Assembly (NCBI RefSeq): GCF_017873565.1
Contig: NZ_JAGGKH010000017.1
Location: 53,817 to 117,816, forward strand
Direction: 5' to 3'
DNA length: 64,000 nt
Source: Lederbergia galactosidilytica
GTDB taxonomy: Bacteria; Bacillota; Bacilli; Bacillales; Bacillaceae_C
Numbering within the stretch: position 1 is the stretch's first letter; every line of letters starts with the position of its first letter. The position numbers and the translations under genes are program-made. Positions 17,356 to 24,345 of the stretch are shown here, in pieces. The notes beneath the pieces were generated by a model. It had not been told where the DNA came from and ran no database searches. It was given only the letters and a program-made list of their open reading frames with translations.

Positions 17356-17955
17356 ATGAAATCGCATATTACGTGGCAAGATCAACTGGTGACGAAAGGG
17401 GAAAGACAACAATTGCACAGTCATAAAAGTGCTGTTGTTTGGTTCACAGGACTCTCTGCTTCAGGAAAATCGACATTATGTGCTTCCGTAGCCAAAAAAT
17501 TACATGAACAAGGAATAAGTACATATGTATTAGACGGGGATAATATCCGCCATGGTTTAAATAAAAACCTCGGTTTTAGCCAAGAAGATCGTTCTGAAAA
17601 TATTCGTCGGATTGGAGAAGTGAGTAAATTATTTGTGGATGCTGGTATACTCACATTTACAGCATTTATTTCACCTTATCAAGAAGATCGTGAACTTGTC
17701 CGCAAAATGGTAGAACCTGATGAATTTTTTGAGGTTTTTGTAAAATGTAGTTTAGAAGAATGTGAACGGCGCGATCCAAAAGGATTGTATAAAAAAGCAA
17801 GAGCTGGAGAGATAAAGGGATTCACTGGAATTAGCGCTCCTTATGAAGAACCGACAAACCCTGAAATTGTGATAGAAAATGATCAACAAGATATTGAAAC
17901 ATCTGTGAATCAAGTAATTGATTTTTTACAAAAGCGCGGAGTATTCGCTCTATAA
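17356..17955 (+). CDS. cysC: APS kinase
   Basis: A 199-residue adenylylsulfate kinase that phosphorylates APS to PAPS. It has the P-loop GLSASGKST (near residue 32), [44 protein letters not shown] and the lid segment [20 protein letters not shown]. Full length for the family. An AAAGGAGAG site precedes the ATG. It forms an operon with sat. It ends the + strand island; a hairpin terminator follows at 17981-18018. Confidence 0.96.
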   Translation: MKSHITWQDQLVTKGERQQLHSHKSAVVWFTGLSASGKSTLCASVAKKLHEQGISTYVLDGDNIRHGLNKNLGFSQEDRSENIRRIGEVSKLFVDAGILTFTAFISPYQEDRELVRKMVEPDEFFEVFVKCSLEECERRDPKGLYKKARAGEIKGFTGISAPYEEPTNPEIVIENDQQDIETSVNQVIDFLQKRGVFAL

Positions 17956-17980
17956 TTATTGAAAAAACCATTAGGAAGAA

Positions 17981-18018
17981 ACAACTATTCTTCGTTTGAA
18001 AGGATAGTTGTCTTTGTT
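17981..18018 (+). terminator. Terminator after cysC
   Basis: ACAACTATTCTT pairs with AAGGATAGTTGT (one G-U) around CGTTTGA, and CTTTGTTGT follows. It closes the sat-cysC transcript. Confidence 0.65.
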
Positions 18019-18126
18019 GTGTAGAGACAAATAATCAATATCCAGTCTAAAAACAAGGGGAATTTTCCTTGATAATGAAGTGCTACCCCCCGGCCACTAT
18101 AGAAAATAGCTATTTTCCAAGATAAT

Positions 18127-18163
18127 AAAACCCCCCTTCTCTATTTTAAGAGAGGGGGAGTTT
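18127..18163 (-). terminator. Terminator of the MetE-like gene
   Basis: On the - strand, AAACTCCCCC and then CTCTCTT pair with the matching GAGAAGGGGGGTTTT segment, followed by TTTTATTATC. It lies 5 bases beyond the stop codon of the - strand gene. Confidence 0.75.
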
Positions 18164-18168
18164 ACTGG

Positions 18169-19290
18169 CTATTCTTCCCAAATATCATGAGCAATTTGGA
18201 CAACATGCTGTACTTTCGACCATTGCTCTTCCTCTGTAATGAGATTTCCTTCTTCAGTTGAAGCAAACCCACATTGAGGACTTAATGATAGATGTTCAAG
18301 ATCAACATATTCAGCAGCTTCAGCTACGCGTTTCTTAATCTCTTCAGGATCTTCTAATTCCGCAGTTTTCGTTGTAACTAAGCCTAATACTACGTTCTGT
18401 TTCTGAATATAACGTAGTGGCTCAAAATCTCCTGAGCGTTCATTATCAAACTCTAAAAAGAATGCATCTACATTGACTCTAGAAAATAATTGCTTCGCTA
18501 CTGCCTCATAATCTCCTTCATATAACCAGGCAGATTTGAAGTTTCCACGACATACATGGAGAGAAATCATCATATCTTCTGGTTTATTGGCGATCGAATC
18601 TATAGTTATATCGGCAAATCTCTCCATGATTTCATTTACATTCCAACCCTTAGCTTCCAGCTTTTCCCGAGATGCCTGACTGAAGAAAGCACCCCAACTT
18701 GTATCATCTAGTTGTAAATAGCGACAACCTGCATCATAGAAGGCTTGGATCGCATCTTGATAAACTTTTGCGATATCCCTTGCAACATCATCCAGAGACG
18801 GATAAGAAGGATTAGCAATGTATAATTCGCTGTTCAAGACTCCAGAATGAAAGATCATATTTGGACCAGGAATCGTGATCTTAGCCGTATGATCGCCTGC
18901 TAATCCATGCAAATAGCGAAAGTCAGCTAAAAATGGATGATCAATAGGAAATTTTAGCGGAGCATCAACTGTGTAAGATGTAAGCTTTTTCATTTCCCCT
19001 TGAAAAAAACCAGCCACTTCCACTTCCACCGTACGAATCCCTTCCAAGGCACAAATAAAATCAGCATGCCAATATTTACGCCGAAATTCTCCGTCTGTTA
19101 CGACTTGTAGACCAGTTTCCTTTTGCTTTTCTACCAGCTTGGCAATCTCTAAATCTTCAATAGAACGTAAATCTTCTTTAGTGATTTCCCCTGCCTGAAA
19201 TTGACTCCGTGCATCTTTCAATGATTGTGGACGTAAGAAGCTTCCAACAATATCTGCACGAAATGGTGTTTTTGCCAGTGTTTTTGTCAT
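18169..19290 (-). CDS. MetE-like methyltransferase (YxjG/YxjH type)
   Basis: A 373-residue protein matching only the C-terminal catalytic barrel of cobalamin-independent methionine synthase. The full MetE is about twice as long. It has PFRADIVGSFLRP at the start, a zinc-site His-x-Cys in SLHVCRGNF, YLQLDDTSWGAFF and the second zinc Cys in LSPQCGFAST. The B. subtilis relatives YxjG and YxjH are thought to methylate homocysteine with a methyl donor that remains uncertain. An AAAGGAGCGGGG site precedes the ATG. It is transcribed alone, away from the sulfur genes, from a promoter about 180 bases upstream. The long leader suggests regulation at RNA level. Confidence 0.9.
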   Translation of the reverse strand: MTKTLAKTPFRADIVGSFLRPQSLKDARSQFQAGEITKEDLRSIEDLEIAKLVEKQKETGLQVVTDGEFRRKYWHADFICALEGIRTVEVEVAGFFQGEMKKLTSYTVDAPLKFPIDHPFLADFRYLHGLAGDHTAKITIPGPNMIFHSGVLNSELYIANPSYPSLDDVARDIAKVYQDAIQAFYDAGCRYLQLDDTSWGAFFSQASREKLEAKGWNVNEIMERFADITIDSIANKPEDMMISLHVCRGNFKSAWLYEGDYEAVAKQLFSRVNVDAFFLEFDNERSGDFEPLRYIQKQNVVLGLVTTKTAELEDPEEIKKRVAEAAEYVDLEHLSLSPQCGFASTEEGNLITEEEQWSKVQHVVQIAHDIWEE

Positions 19291-19463
19291 TTTCCCCGCT
19301 CCTTTTAAACTAAGTATAACCTCTTCTAAATAACGGAAGAGGTTGGGTAATGCATGTTGCTACTCTTCTTACCTTGAAGATGGTTGTTAGAGACCTTAGT
19401 AATATGGAAACCTGTTCATTCAAATTCTCCATCTTTAGTGATAAGACAAGTCTATGTATTTGT
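19291..19463 (-). promoter_or_regulatory. Long structured leader of the MetE-like gene
   Basis: On the - strand the leader can form CTTATC/GGTAAG enclosing AAGATGG/CCATCTT, followed by a perfect 9-bp hairpin AACCTCTTC/GAAGAGGTT (19318-19344) and a modest T-rich stretch just before the ribosome site. This looks like a sensing domain plus expression platform. I looked for SAM-I (S-box) and T-box consensus motifs and did not find them. Confidence 0.4.
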
Positions 19464-19469
19464 CATTTA

Positions 19470-19498
19470 ATCCTATAGTGATTAGCGATATGTGTCAA
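19470..19498 (-). promoter_or_regulatory. Sigma-A promoter of the MetE-like gene
   Basis: On the - strand TTGACA (19498-19493) is separated by 17 bases from TAGGAT (19475-19470). It predicts a leader of about 170 nt. The rest of 19291-19671 has no gene. Confidence 0.6.
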
Positions 19499-19588
19499 GG
19501 AGAATTTTGACTCTTTGCTTTATTCATAATAAATACAAGGTTAATAGGTGGATTTTAAACATAATCTAAATTTTCTTACATATTATAG

Positions 19589-19617
19589 TTAACAACGTTG
19601 TTATTTTGTTGTAAAAT
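19589..19617 (+). promoter_or_regulatory. Promoter with overlapping palindromic operator
   Basis: TTAACA (19589-19594), a 17-base spacer and TAAAAT (19612-19617) form a good sigma-A promoter. The perfect palindrome AACAACGTTGTT (19591-19602) overlaps the -35 box, which fits a repressor operator for the binding-protein gene. Confidence 0.6.
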
Positions 19618-19671
19618 AGTAGCAACCTTACTCAAAGATAGAAGAAGTAGGGGAAACTAGGAGGGATATGG

Positions 19672-21171
19672 ATGAGCAAAAGAATTTGTAAGCAGTTGGT
19701 CATGTTTGTTTTCATTTTGTTGCTATTACTGGGTTGTAGTAAGAGCGGAAGCAGTGGTACTAAAGAATCGGCAACAGATCAACCATTTGAATTTTCGATT
19801 ATGCTAAATTTGCATGTTGCAGAAACACCTGATTCTAACTTGCAAACCTTACTCGAAGAAGCTACAAATACTAAAATGGAAATTCAATGGGTACCAGATA
19901 ATACGTATGAAGAAAGATTTAATACAGCTCTTGCTACAGGAACCTTACCAGAAGTTTTCCTAATTAAACCAGTAAATTTCGTTCAACAAAAAGATGCCAT
20001 TCGTGATGGTCAATATTGGGAAATAGGTCCATATCTTGATGAATTTCCTAATTTGGGTAAATTAAAATCAGAAATTTTGGATAATACACTTGTTGATGGT
20101 AAAATTTATTCTTTGTATGCTGGTAGGCCCCTTTCTCGACAAGGTCTTATTTACAGAAAAGATTGGGCAGAACGCTTAGGTCTAGAAGCTCCTACTAATC
20201 TTGATGAATTATACAATATGATGAAGGCGTTTACATTAGAGGATCCAGATGAAAACGGAAAGAATGATACAATTGGATTAACAGATCGGCAAATACTGGG
20301 GACCTTTCAGAACTTCGCTACATGGCATGGAGCCCCTAATAACTGGGGAGAGAAGGATGGTCAATTATTGCCGGAATTTATGTTTCCTGAATATCGAGAA
20401 GCAATGAAATATTTTAAGGATTTATTTGATAATGGATATATCAATAAGGATGCACCCGTTACAAGTAAAACAGATCAACAAAACTTATTGAAAAACGGCA
20501 CAGCTGGAGTCTATATTGGAACAATGGGTGATGTGATCACTTTGTATGAGGATGCCAAGAAACTTAATCCTGATCTTGAATTTGATGTTCACAATTATAT
20601 CGAAGGGCCTGATGGTGAATATCGTACAAGAGCGATCCCAGGCTATGGAAGCTTACTTATGTTTCCAAAATCAGCGGTAAAATCAGAGGAGCAATTAAAG
20701 AAAATACTAAGCTTCTTTGACTATTTAATGACACCAGAAGGATCTAATCTTCTTTATTGGGGTGTGGAGGGAGAACATTATGAAGTAATAGAAGGAAAGG
20801 CCTCCATTATCCAAAGTAATTTAGCGACCTATGATCGAGAAATTAGACCATATACACCGTTTGAAATTGGGGAGCCTGAAACAAATGGTAGATATGAAGG
20901 ATATTTTGAATATGAGCCTCGAGCAAAAGCAGATGAATTGTACTATGACAATAATAATTATCTTGTTCATGATCCAACTGTTAACTTAGAGTCAGAAACA
21001 TTTATTAAAAACTCAGAAACTTTAGCGCAAATTATGGAAGATGCTACTTATAAGTATTTTCTTGGACAAATGGATGATCAAGGATTTGATGCAGCGATCG
21101 AGGAATGGAAAAAGGCTGGTGGGGAACAGGTAATAGAAGAGTTTAATGCTTCCTATCAAGCTTCTAAATGA
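19672..21171 (+). CDS. Solute-binding lipoprotein, LplA/YtcQ-like (family 1)
   Basis: A 499-residue sugar-type extracellular solute-binding lipoprotein. The signal ends in LLLLLGCSKS (Cys22). Then come ETPDSNLQTLLEEATNTKMEIQWVP, RFNTALATGTLPEVF, a calcium-like loop EDPDENGKNDTIGLT, which is typical of LplA-type proteins, and FFDYLMTPEGSNLLYWG. Such proteins bind oligosaccharides such as rhamnogalacturonan or xylan fragments for CUT1 importers. An AGGAGGG site precedes the ATG. No permease or ATPase gene lies beside it, so it must share components encoded elsewhere. It has its own promoter with a palindromic operator. Ligand unknown. Confidence 0.9.
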   Translation: MSKRICKQLVMFVFILLLLLGCSKSGSSGTKESATDQPFEFSIMLNLHVAETPDSNLQTLLEEATNTKMEIQWVPDNTYEERFNTALATGTLPEVFLIKPVNFVQQKDAIRDGQYWEIGPYLDEFPNLGKLKSEILDNTLVDGKIYSLYAGRPLSRQGLIYRKDWAERLGLEAPTNLDELYNMMKAFTLEDPDENGKNDTIGLTDRQILGTFQNFATWHGAPNNWGEKDGQLLPEFMFPEYREAMKYFKDLFDNGYINKDAPVTSKTDQQNLLKNGTAGVYIGTMGDVITLYEDAKKLNPDLEFDVHNYIEGPDGEYRTRAIPGYGSLLMFPKSAVKSEEQLKKILSFFDYLMTPEGSNLLYWGVEGEHYEVIEGKASIIQSNLATYDREIRPYTPFEIGEPETNGRYEGYFEYEPRAKADELYYDNNNYLVHDPTVNLESETFIKNSETLAQIMEDATYKYFLGQMDDQGFDAAIEEWKKAGGEQVIEEFNASYQASK

Positions 21172-21190
21172 TTAGGTTGAACTACTCACC

Positions 21191-21445
21191 ACTTAATTTC
21201 TAACGAAATTTGAAGTGGGAGATTCCTGCGAACACCAAGGCATCCCTCGGTTATTTTAGCAGGCTCTACCCGTAGTCCCTACGGTGAAAGCTTTATATGT
21301 CCTGTACGTTGACTCGCCACGCACCCTACTTTAGCTTGGTTTTCGCAACTTCGGAATGCGTGGAGGCGATAGAACGTCGAAGATTTTACGTGACAGACGT
21401 TTTTCCTGTCACAACCTCATATCTTCAGTTTTCAAAGAACAACTT
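21191..21445 (+). ncRNA. HEARO/omega-RNA-like structured RNA, stand-alone
   Basis: A GC-richer, highly structured segment without ORF. Helices: CCACTT/AAGTGG (about 21188-21218), CCTGC/GCAGG enclosing ACC/GGT pairs (about 21225-21263), CCGTAG/CTACGG (about 21269-21284), CCACGCA/TGCGTGG (about 21317-21363) and GTGACAG/CTGTCAC (about 21390-21411). Order and motifs (CTACGGTGAAAG, GCACCC, TCGGAATGCGTGG) recall the omega RNAs of IscB elements (HEARO) in the IS200/IS605 world. The usual HNH or TnpB ORF is absent. The family call is from memory of sequence style and needs an Rfam search. Confidence 0.5.
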
Positions 21446-21560
21446 ACAGGAATATTGCACCAGGCAAACGTGCGTTCTGCATACCCCAACCGACAATCAT
21501 CTCCCACTTATTTTTGGGCTATGCCCTGCACAAAATTGAAGAGGGAGTCTTTTGTCGGAA
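21446..21560 (+). mobile_element. Probable end of the IS200/IS605-like element
   Basis: Downstream of the structured RNA there are further hairpins: GGGC/GCCC around TAT (about 21515-21525), and CCGACAA with CTCCC (about 21490-21505) pairing with GGGAG and TTGTCGG (about 21543-21559). ATCTCCCACTT near 21500 is the inverse of AAGTGGGAGAT near 21213, so the whole 21188-21560 block looks like one unit. No transposase gene is present. Confidence 0.35.
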
Positions 21561-21591
21561 AATGATAAATCTTTAATAAAAATAACATCAG

Positions 21592-21642
21592 AGCATTCTT
21601 ATCTTTTAAATCAATCGAAAGATAAGGGTGCTTTTATTTTTT
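21592..21642 (+). terminator. Rho-independent terminator
   Basis: AGCATTCTTATCTTT (21592-21606) pairs with AAAGATAAGGGTGCT (21618-21632), followed by TTTATTTTTT. It could end the structured RNA or the binding-protein transcript. Confidence 0.75.
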
Positions 21643-21754
21643 GTAATTGTGTTAGTTTTGTTAAACTTCAACAAATATTCACATATTTTATCATGGATAT
21701 ACTTGCCAGGACAAATTTAGATTATGCATAATAGAGGAAGAAGGGGGAGATGAC

Positions 21755-22333
21755 TTGCTACCAATTGAAAGACAACAGCAAATTTTAACATGGTTAGAGG
21801 AAGAAAGAAGCCTACGTATAGCGGATATTAGTAAACGGTTTAATGTCTCCGAAATGACAGTGTATCGCGATATTAAGCCATTATTGGACCAGAAAAAAGT
21901 GTTAAAGACATCCAAAGGGATTTCCATCTTACCAAAACAATCCATATCACTAGATGTTTGTACATATTGTTTGAAACCAGCAAAATCGAGATTTTCAGTC
22001 CAATTAATAAGATTTGACCAGGAAATTGAAACAACATGCTGTGCTCATTGCGGTCTACTGCGCTACAAAGATATCGCAAAAGAGGTATCGCAAGTTATCT
22101 GTCATGATTTTTTAAAGGATACAACGATCAGTGCAAAAATGGCAACTTTTATGTTGGGAACTAATTTAAACTTAAATTGTTGTGAGCCACAAGTACTTGT
22201 ATTTGAATCATACCAAGAGGCAACCCAATTTCAAAAAGGGTTTGGGGGAGAGCTTTATCCATTTGCTGAAGCAGTTGTAGCAATTGATAAAAAAATGAAT
22301 GGGACCATTTGCCAACATTCGAAATTAAAATGA
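21755..22333 (+). CDS. DeoR-type HTH regulator fused to a Cys-rich NosL-like domain
   Basis: A 192-residue protein with a TTG start after AGGGGGAG. Residues 1-55 are a DeoR helix-turn-helix (RQQQILTWLEEERSLRIADI, FNVSEMTVYRDI). The usual sugar-phosphate sensor domain is absent. Instead there is a Cys-rich segment with C69-x-x-C72 and C95-C96-x-x-C99, then a C-terminal part (about 125-185) with a Cys-Cys pair and VLVFESYQEATQFQKGFGG followed by LYPFAEAV. This resembles NosL, a Cu(I)-binding protein. The gene lies 14 bases before a YtkA-domain lipoprotein gene. Reading: a metal- or redox-sensing repressor, probably for copper. This is inference; the HTH is clear. Confidence 0.75.
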   Translation: MLPIERQQQILTWLEEERSLRIADISKRFNVSEMTVYRDIKPLLDQKKVLKTSKGISILPKQSISLDVCTYCLKPAKSRFSVQLIRFDQEIETTCCAHCGLLRYKDIAKEVSQVICHDFLKDTTISAKMATFMLGTNLNLNCCEPQVLVFESYQEATQFQKGFGGELYPFAEAVVAIDKKMNGTICQHSKLK

Positions 22334-22347
22334 TGAGGAGAATCGAT

Positions 22348-23109
22348 ATGAAAAGAACAATTGGGAGTGTCATGCTAGGAATTGCGCTTATGTCGTTAGC
22401 TGCTTGTGGGAATGATGCCAAAACTCAGGATGATGAGGTGCCTGCGATACTTGAAGTTCAGTTAGAAGTAGCTGAACATGTTGAAGTTGATGAGAAGATG
22501 GATTTAAAAGCTGTGGTGACACAAGGTGATGAAGATGTTGCTGATGCAGATGAAGTCCAATTTGAAATTTGGGAAGAAGGAAAAAAAGAAGAAAGCACTA
22601 TGATTGATGCGGTGAATAACCAGGATGGGACCTATGAGGCTGAAACAACTTTTGATCATGATGGAGCCTTCACTGTTCAAGTGCATGTGACAGCAAGAGG
22701 GATGCATAATATGCCGAAGCAAGCTGTGACAGTAGGAGAAGGAGCAGCAGAGGAGAGTCATGACGACGAAGGAGAAGATGGCCATGGAGAACATGGCCAT
22801 GGAGAACATGCGGAAGGCTTTAGCATGCATTTTATGGAACCTGAAAATGTAAAAAAAGGGGACGAAACAGACTTAATCGTTCATATTCAACTTGAGAATG
22901 AGCCATTGAAGGATGCGCGGGTTCGTTACGAAATTTGGGAAGAAAACGCGGAAGAACATGAATGGCTAGATGCTGAAGAGGGAGCGGTAGGAGAATATTC
23001 ATCATCATTTATCTTTGAGGAAACAGGGAATTATCATCTAATCATTCATGTTCAGGATGATGAAGATTTACATGAACATGAAGAGCATCAAATAGCTGTA
23101 AAAGAATAA
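22348..23109 (+). CDS. Lipoprotein with two YtkA-like domains and a His-rich linker
   Basis: A 253-residue lipoprotein. ATG 22348 has GAGGAG 7 bases upstream; an upstream in-frame start at 22309 overlaps the previous gene. The lipobox is SLAAC. Two YtkA/FixH-like beta domains (about 35-135 and 160-250) share the phrase VQFEIWEEGKKEES versus VRYEIWEENAEEHE and YEAETTFDHDGAFTVQVHV versus YSSSFIFEETGNYHLIIHV. Between them is an acidic His-rich stretch (DGHGEHGHGEHAEG), a likely metal-binding segment. YtkA-type proteins are linked to copper handling and oxidase assembly. Cotranscribed with the Cys-rich DeoR protein. Confidence 0.82.
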   Translation: MKRTIGSVMLGIALMSLAACGNDAKTQDDEVPAILEVQLEVAEHVEVDEKMDLKAVVTQGDEDVADADEVQFEIWEEGKKEESTMIDAVNNQDGTYEAETTFDHDGAFTVQVHVTARGMHNMPKQAVTVGEGAAEESHDDEGEDGHGEHGHGEHAEGFSMHFMEPENVKKGDETDLIVHIQLENEPLKDARVRYEIWEENAEEHEWLDAEEGAVGEYSSSFIFEETGNYHLIIHVQDDEDLHEHEEHQIAVKE

Positions 23110-23120
23110 AAAAATTATTA

Positions 23121-23157
23121 AATTCCGAGGCGAACTTTAACGCTTCGGGATTTTTTT
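23121..23157 (+). terminator. Terminator after the YtkA lipoprotein gene
   Basis: AATTCCGAGGCG pairs with CGCTTCGGGATT (G-U tolerated), followed by a run of seven T. A clear rho-independent terminator. Confidence 0.85.
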
Positions 23158-24345
23158 GGGTTCACGCAGCAGAATTTATCAAGTTTTCCCCTTTATAAAA
23201 AAATGGATTCCTAGATTCTTAAAAAGAAAGTTTTCAATACCCCTTGTTCTTTGAAAACATTTCCTTCATTCTAATTATAGATATTTTTACAAAAAATAAT
23301 CCCTTTCGACAAAAAAGGATAAATACGTGTAAGGAGGTATTTTTTTCGAAAAAAGAAAGTTTAAAGATATTGCTAAGAATAAAACAATGAAATATACTGC
23401 TACTTTTTGGAAAAGAGGACTATTTCCATTTTTATATAATGCGATTTGTAAAGATGTTTATTGAATTGTCGATATTAGATTATCAATAAGTTATAAGGAA
23501 TGTGGAACTGAGATTATACGGCATTATGGAAAACATAACATTACATGCTCCTTTTGCATGGCCTTATTATGAAGTAATGAGCGTAATGAGTGACCGCAAA
23601 TCGACTAATTCGAGTATTAGTAACTTTTTCAGCGAAATATCATGAACATGGCTTATTGTGAGTATATATTTTAAGAAGATGCTTAACTCTCTTGGGAATA
23701 GTAAAGTCAAGATTACTTACAGTTAAAAATAAGTAGCAACTGTAAGATATGAAATGATGAACATTGAATTAATAGAGGTTGACCGTGAGTATTCTTATCC
23801 TAAAATAGAGTTGCTGAAAATTAGGTTATGCCTAATCCAGTAAAAAGGTTTGAGCATCGCTTGGGGAACTCAACAAATATTCCAACGTTCCTTAAAGGTA
23901 TGAGAAGAAAAATATTTGACAGGGGATAGGTTAAATGATTATCTTCATCTAGAGAGTGAAGCAATCATATGAAAAAGAGAAAGACGGTTGGAAAAATTAT
24001 GCTTCATTTCCATATACCAAAAAGGAAGCATAGGAGAGTATATTCAACAGAGTGATTTCACTATTATATGAAACACTTCCAAGCCGATAGTAAAAACGGA
24101 GTATAATATAATTAGAGAAGCATCCTATTTCTTAATCTGAAATTTAGCAGGGAATAAGGTTCTTCTTGAATTTAAATTTGAACTGTAGTTACTTCGAGGC
24201 TAGCAAGATATGTTGAGTGATGTTTAAAAGAATTGAAATGATCGTCTAGTGATTTTGCTAATAGTTTATCCTAGGAAATTTATGAGAAGATCATCCTATC
24301 TTATACTGAATCAAAAAATAAAACTGTCTTAATGGGGAGAAAACA
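23158..24345. other. 1.2 kb without an intact gene
   Basis: Stops are frequent in all frames. A strong AAGGAGG at 23331-23337 is followed only by a run of T and by broken reading frames, including a 25-codon piece near 23387-23463. This may be a decayed gene or insertion sequence, but no family could be recognised in the fragments. The promoter of the LCP gene should lie near its 3' end. Confidence 0.4.

Noticed and set aside
19291..19463. S-box (SAM-I) or T-box for the MetE-like gene
   Set aside because: The core S-box signature and the T-box AGGGTGG-type sequence are not present, so only an unknown leader is reported.
21297..21565. Two overlapping short ORFs (80 and 69 codons) in the structured RNA region
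   Set aside because: No ribosome sites, no protein-like composition, and the DNA is explained by nested hairpins of an omega-RNA-like element.
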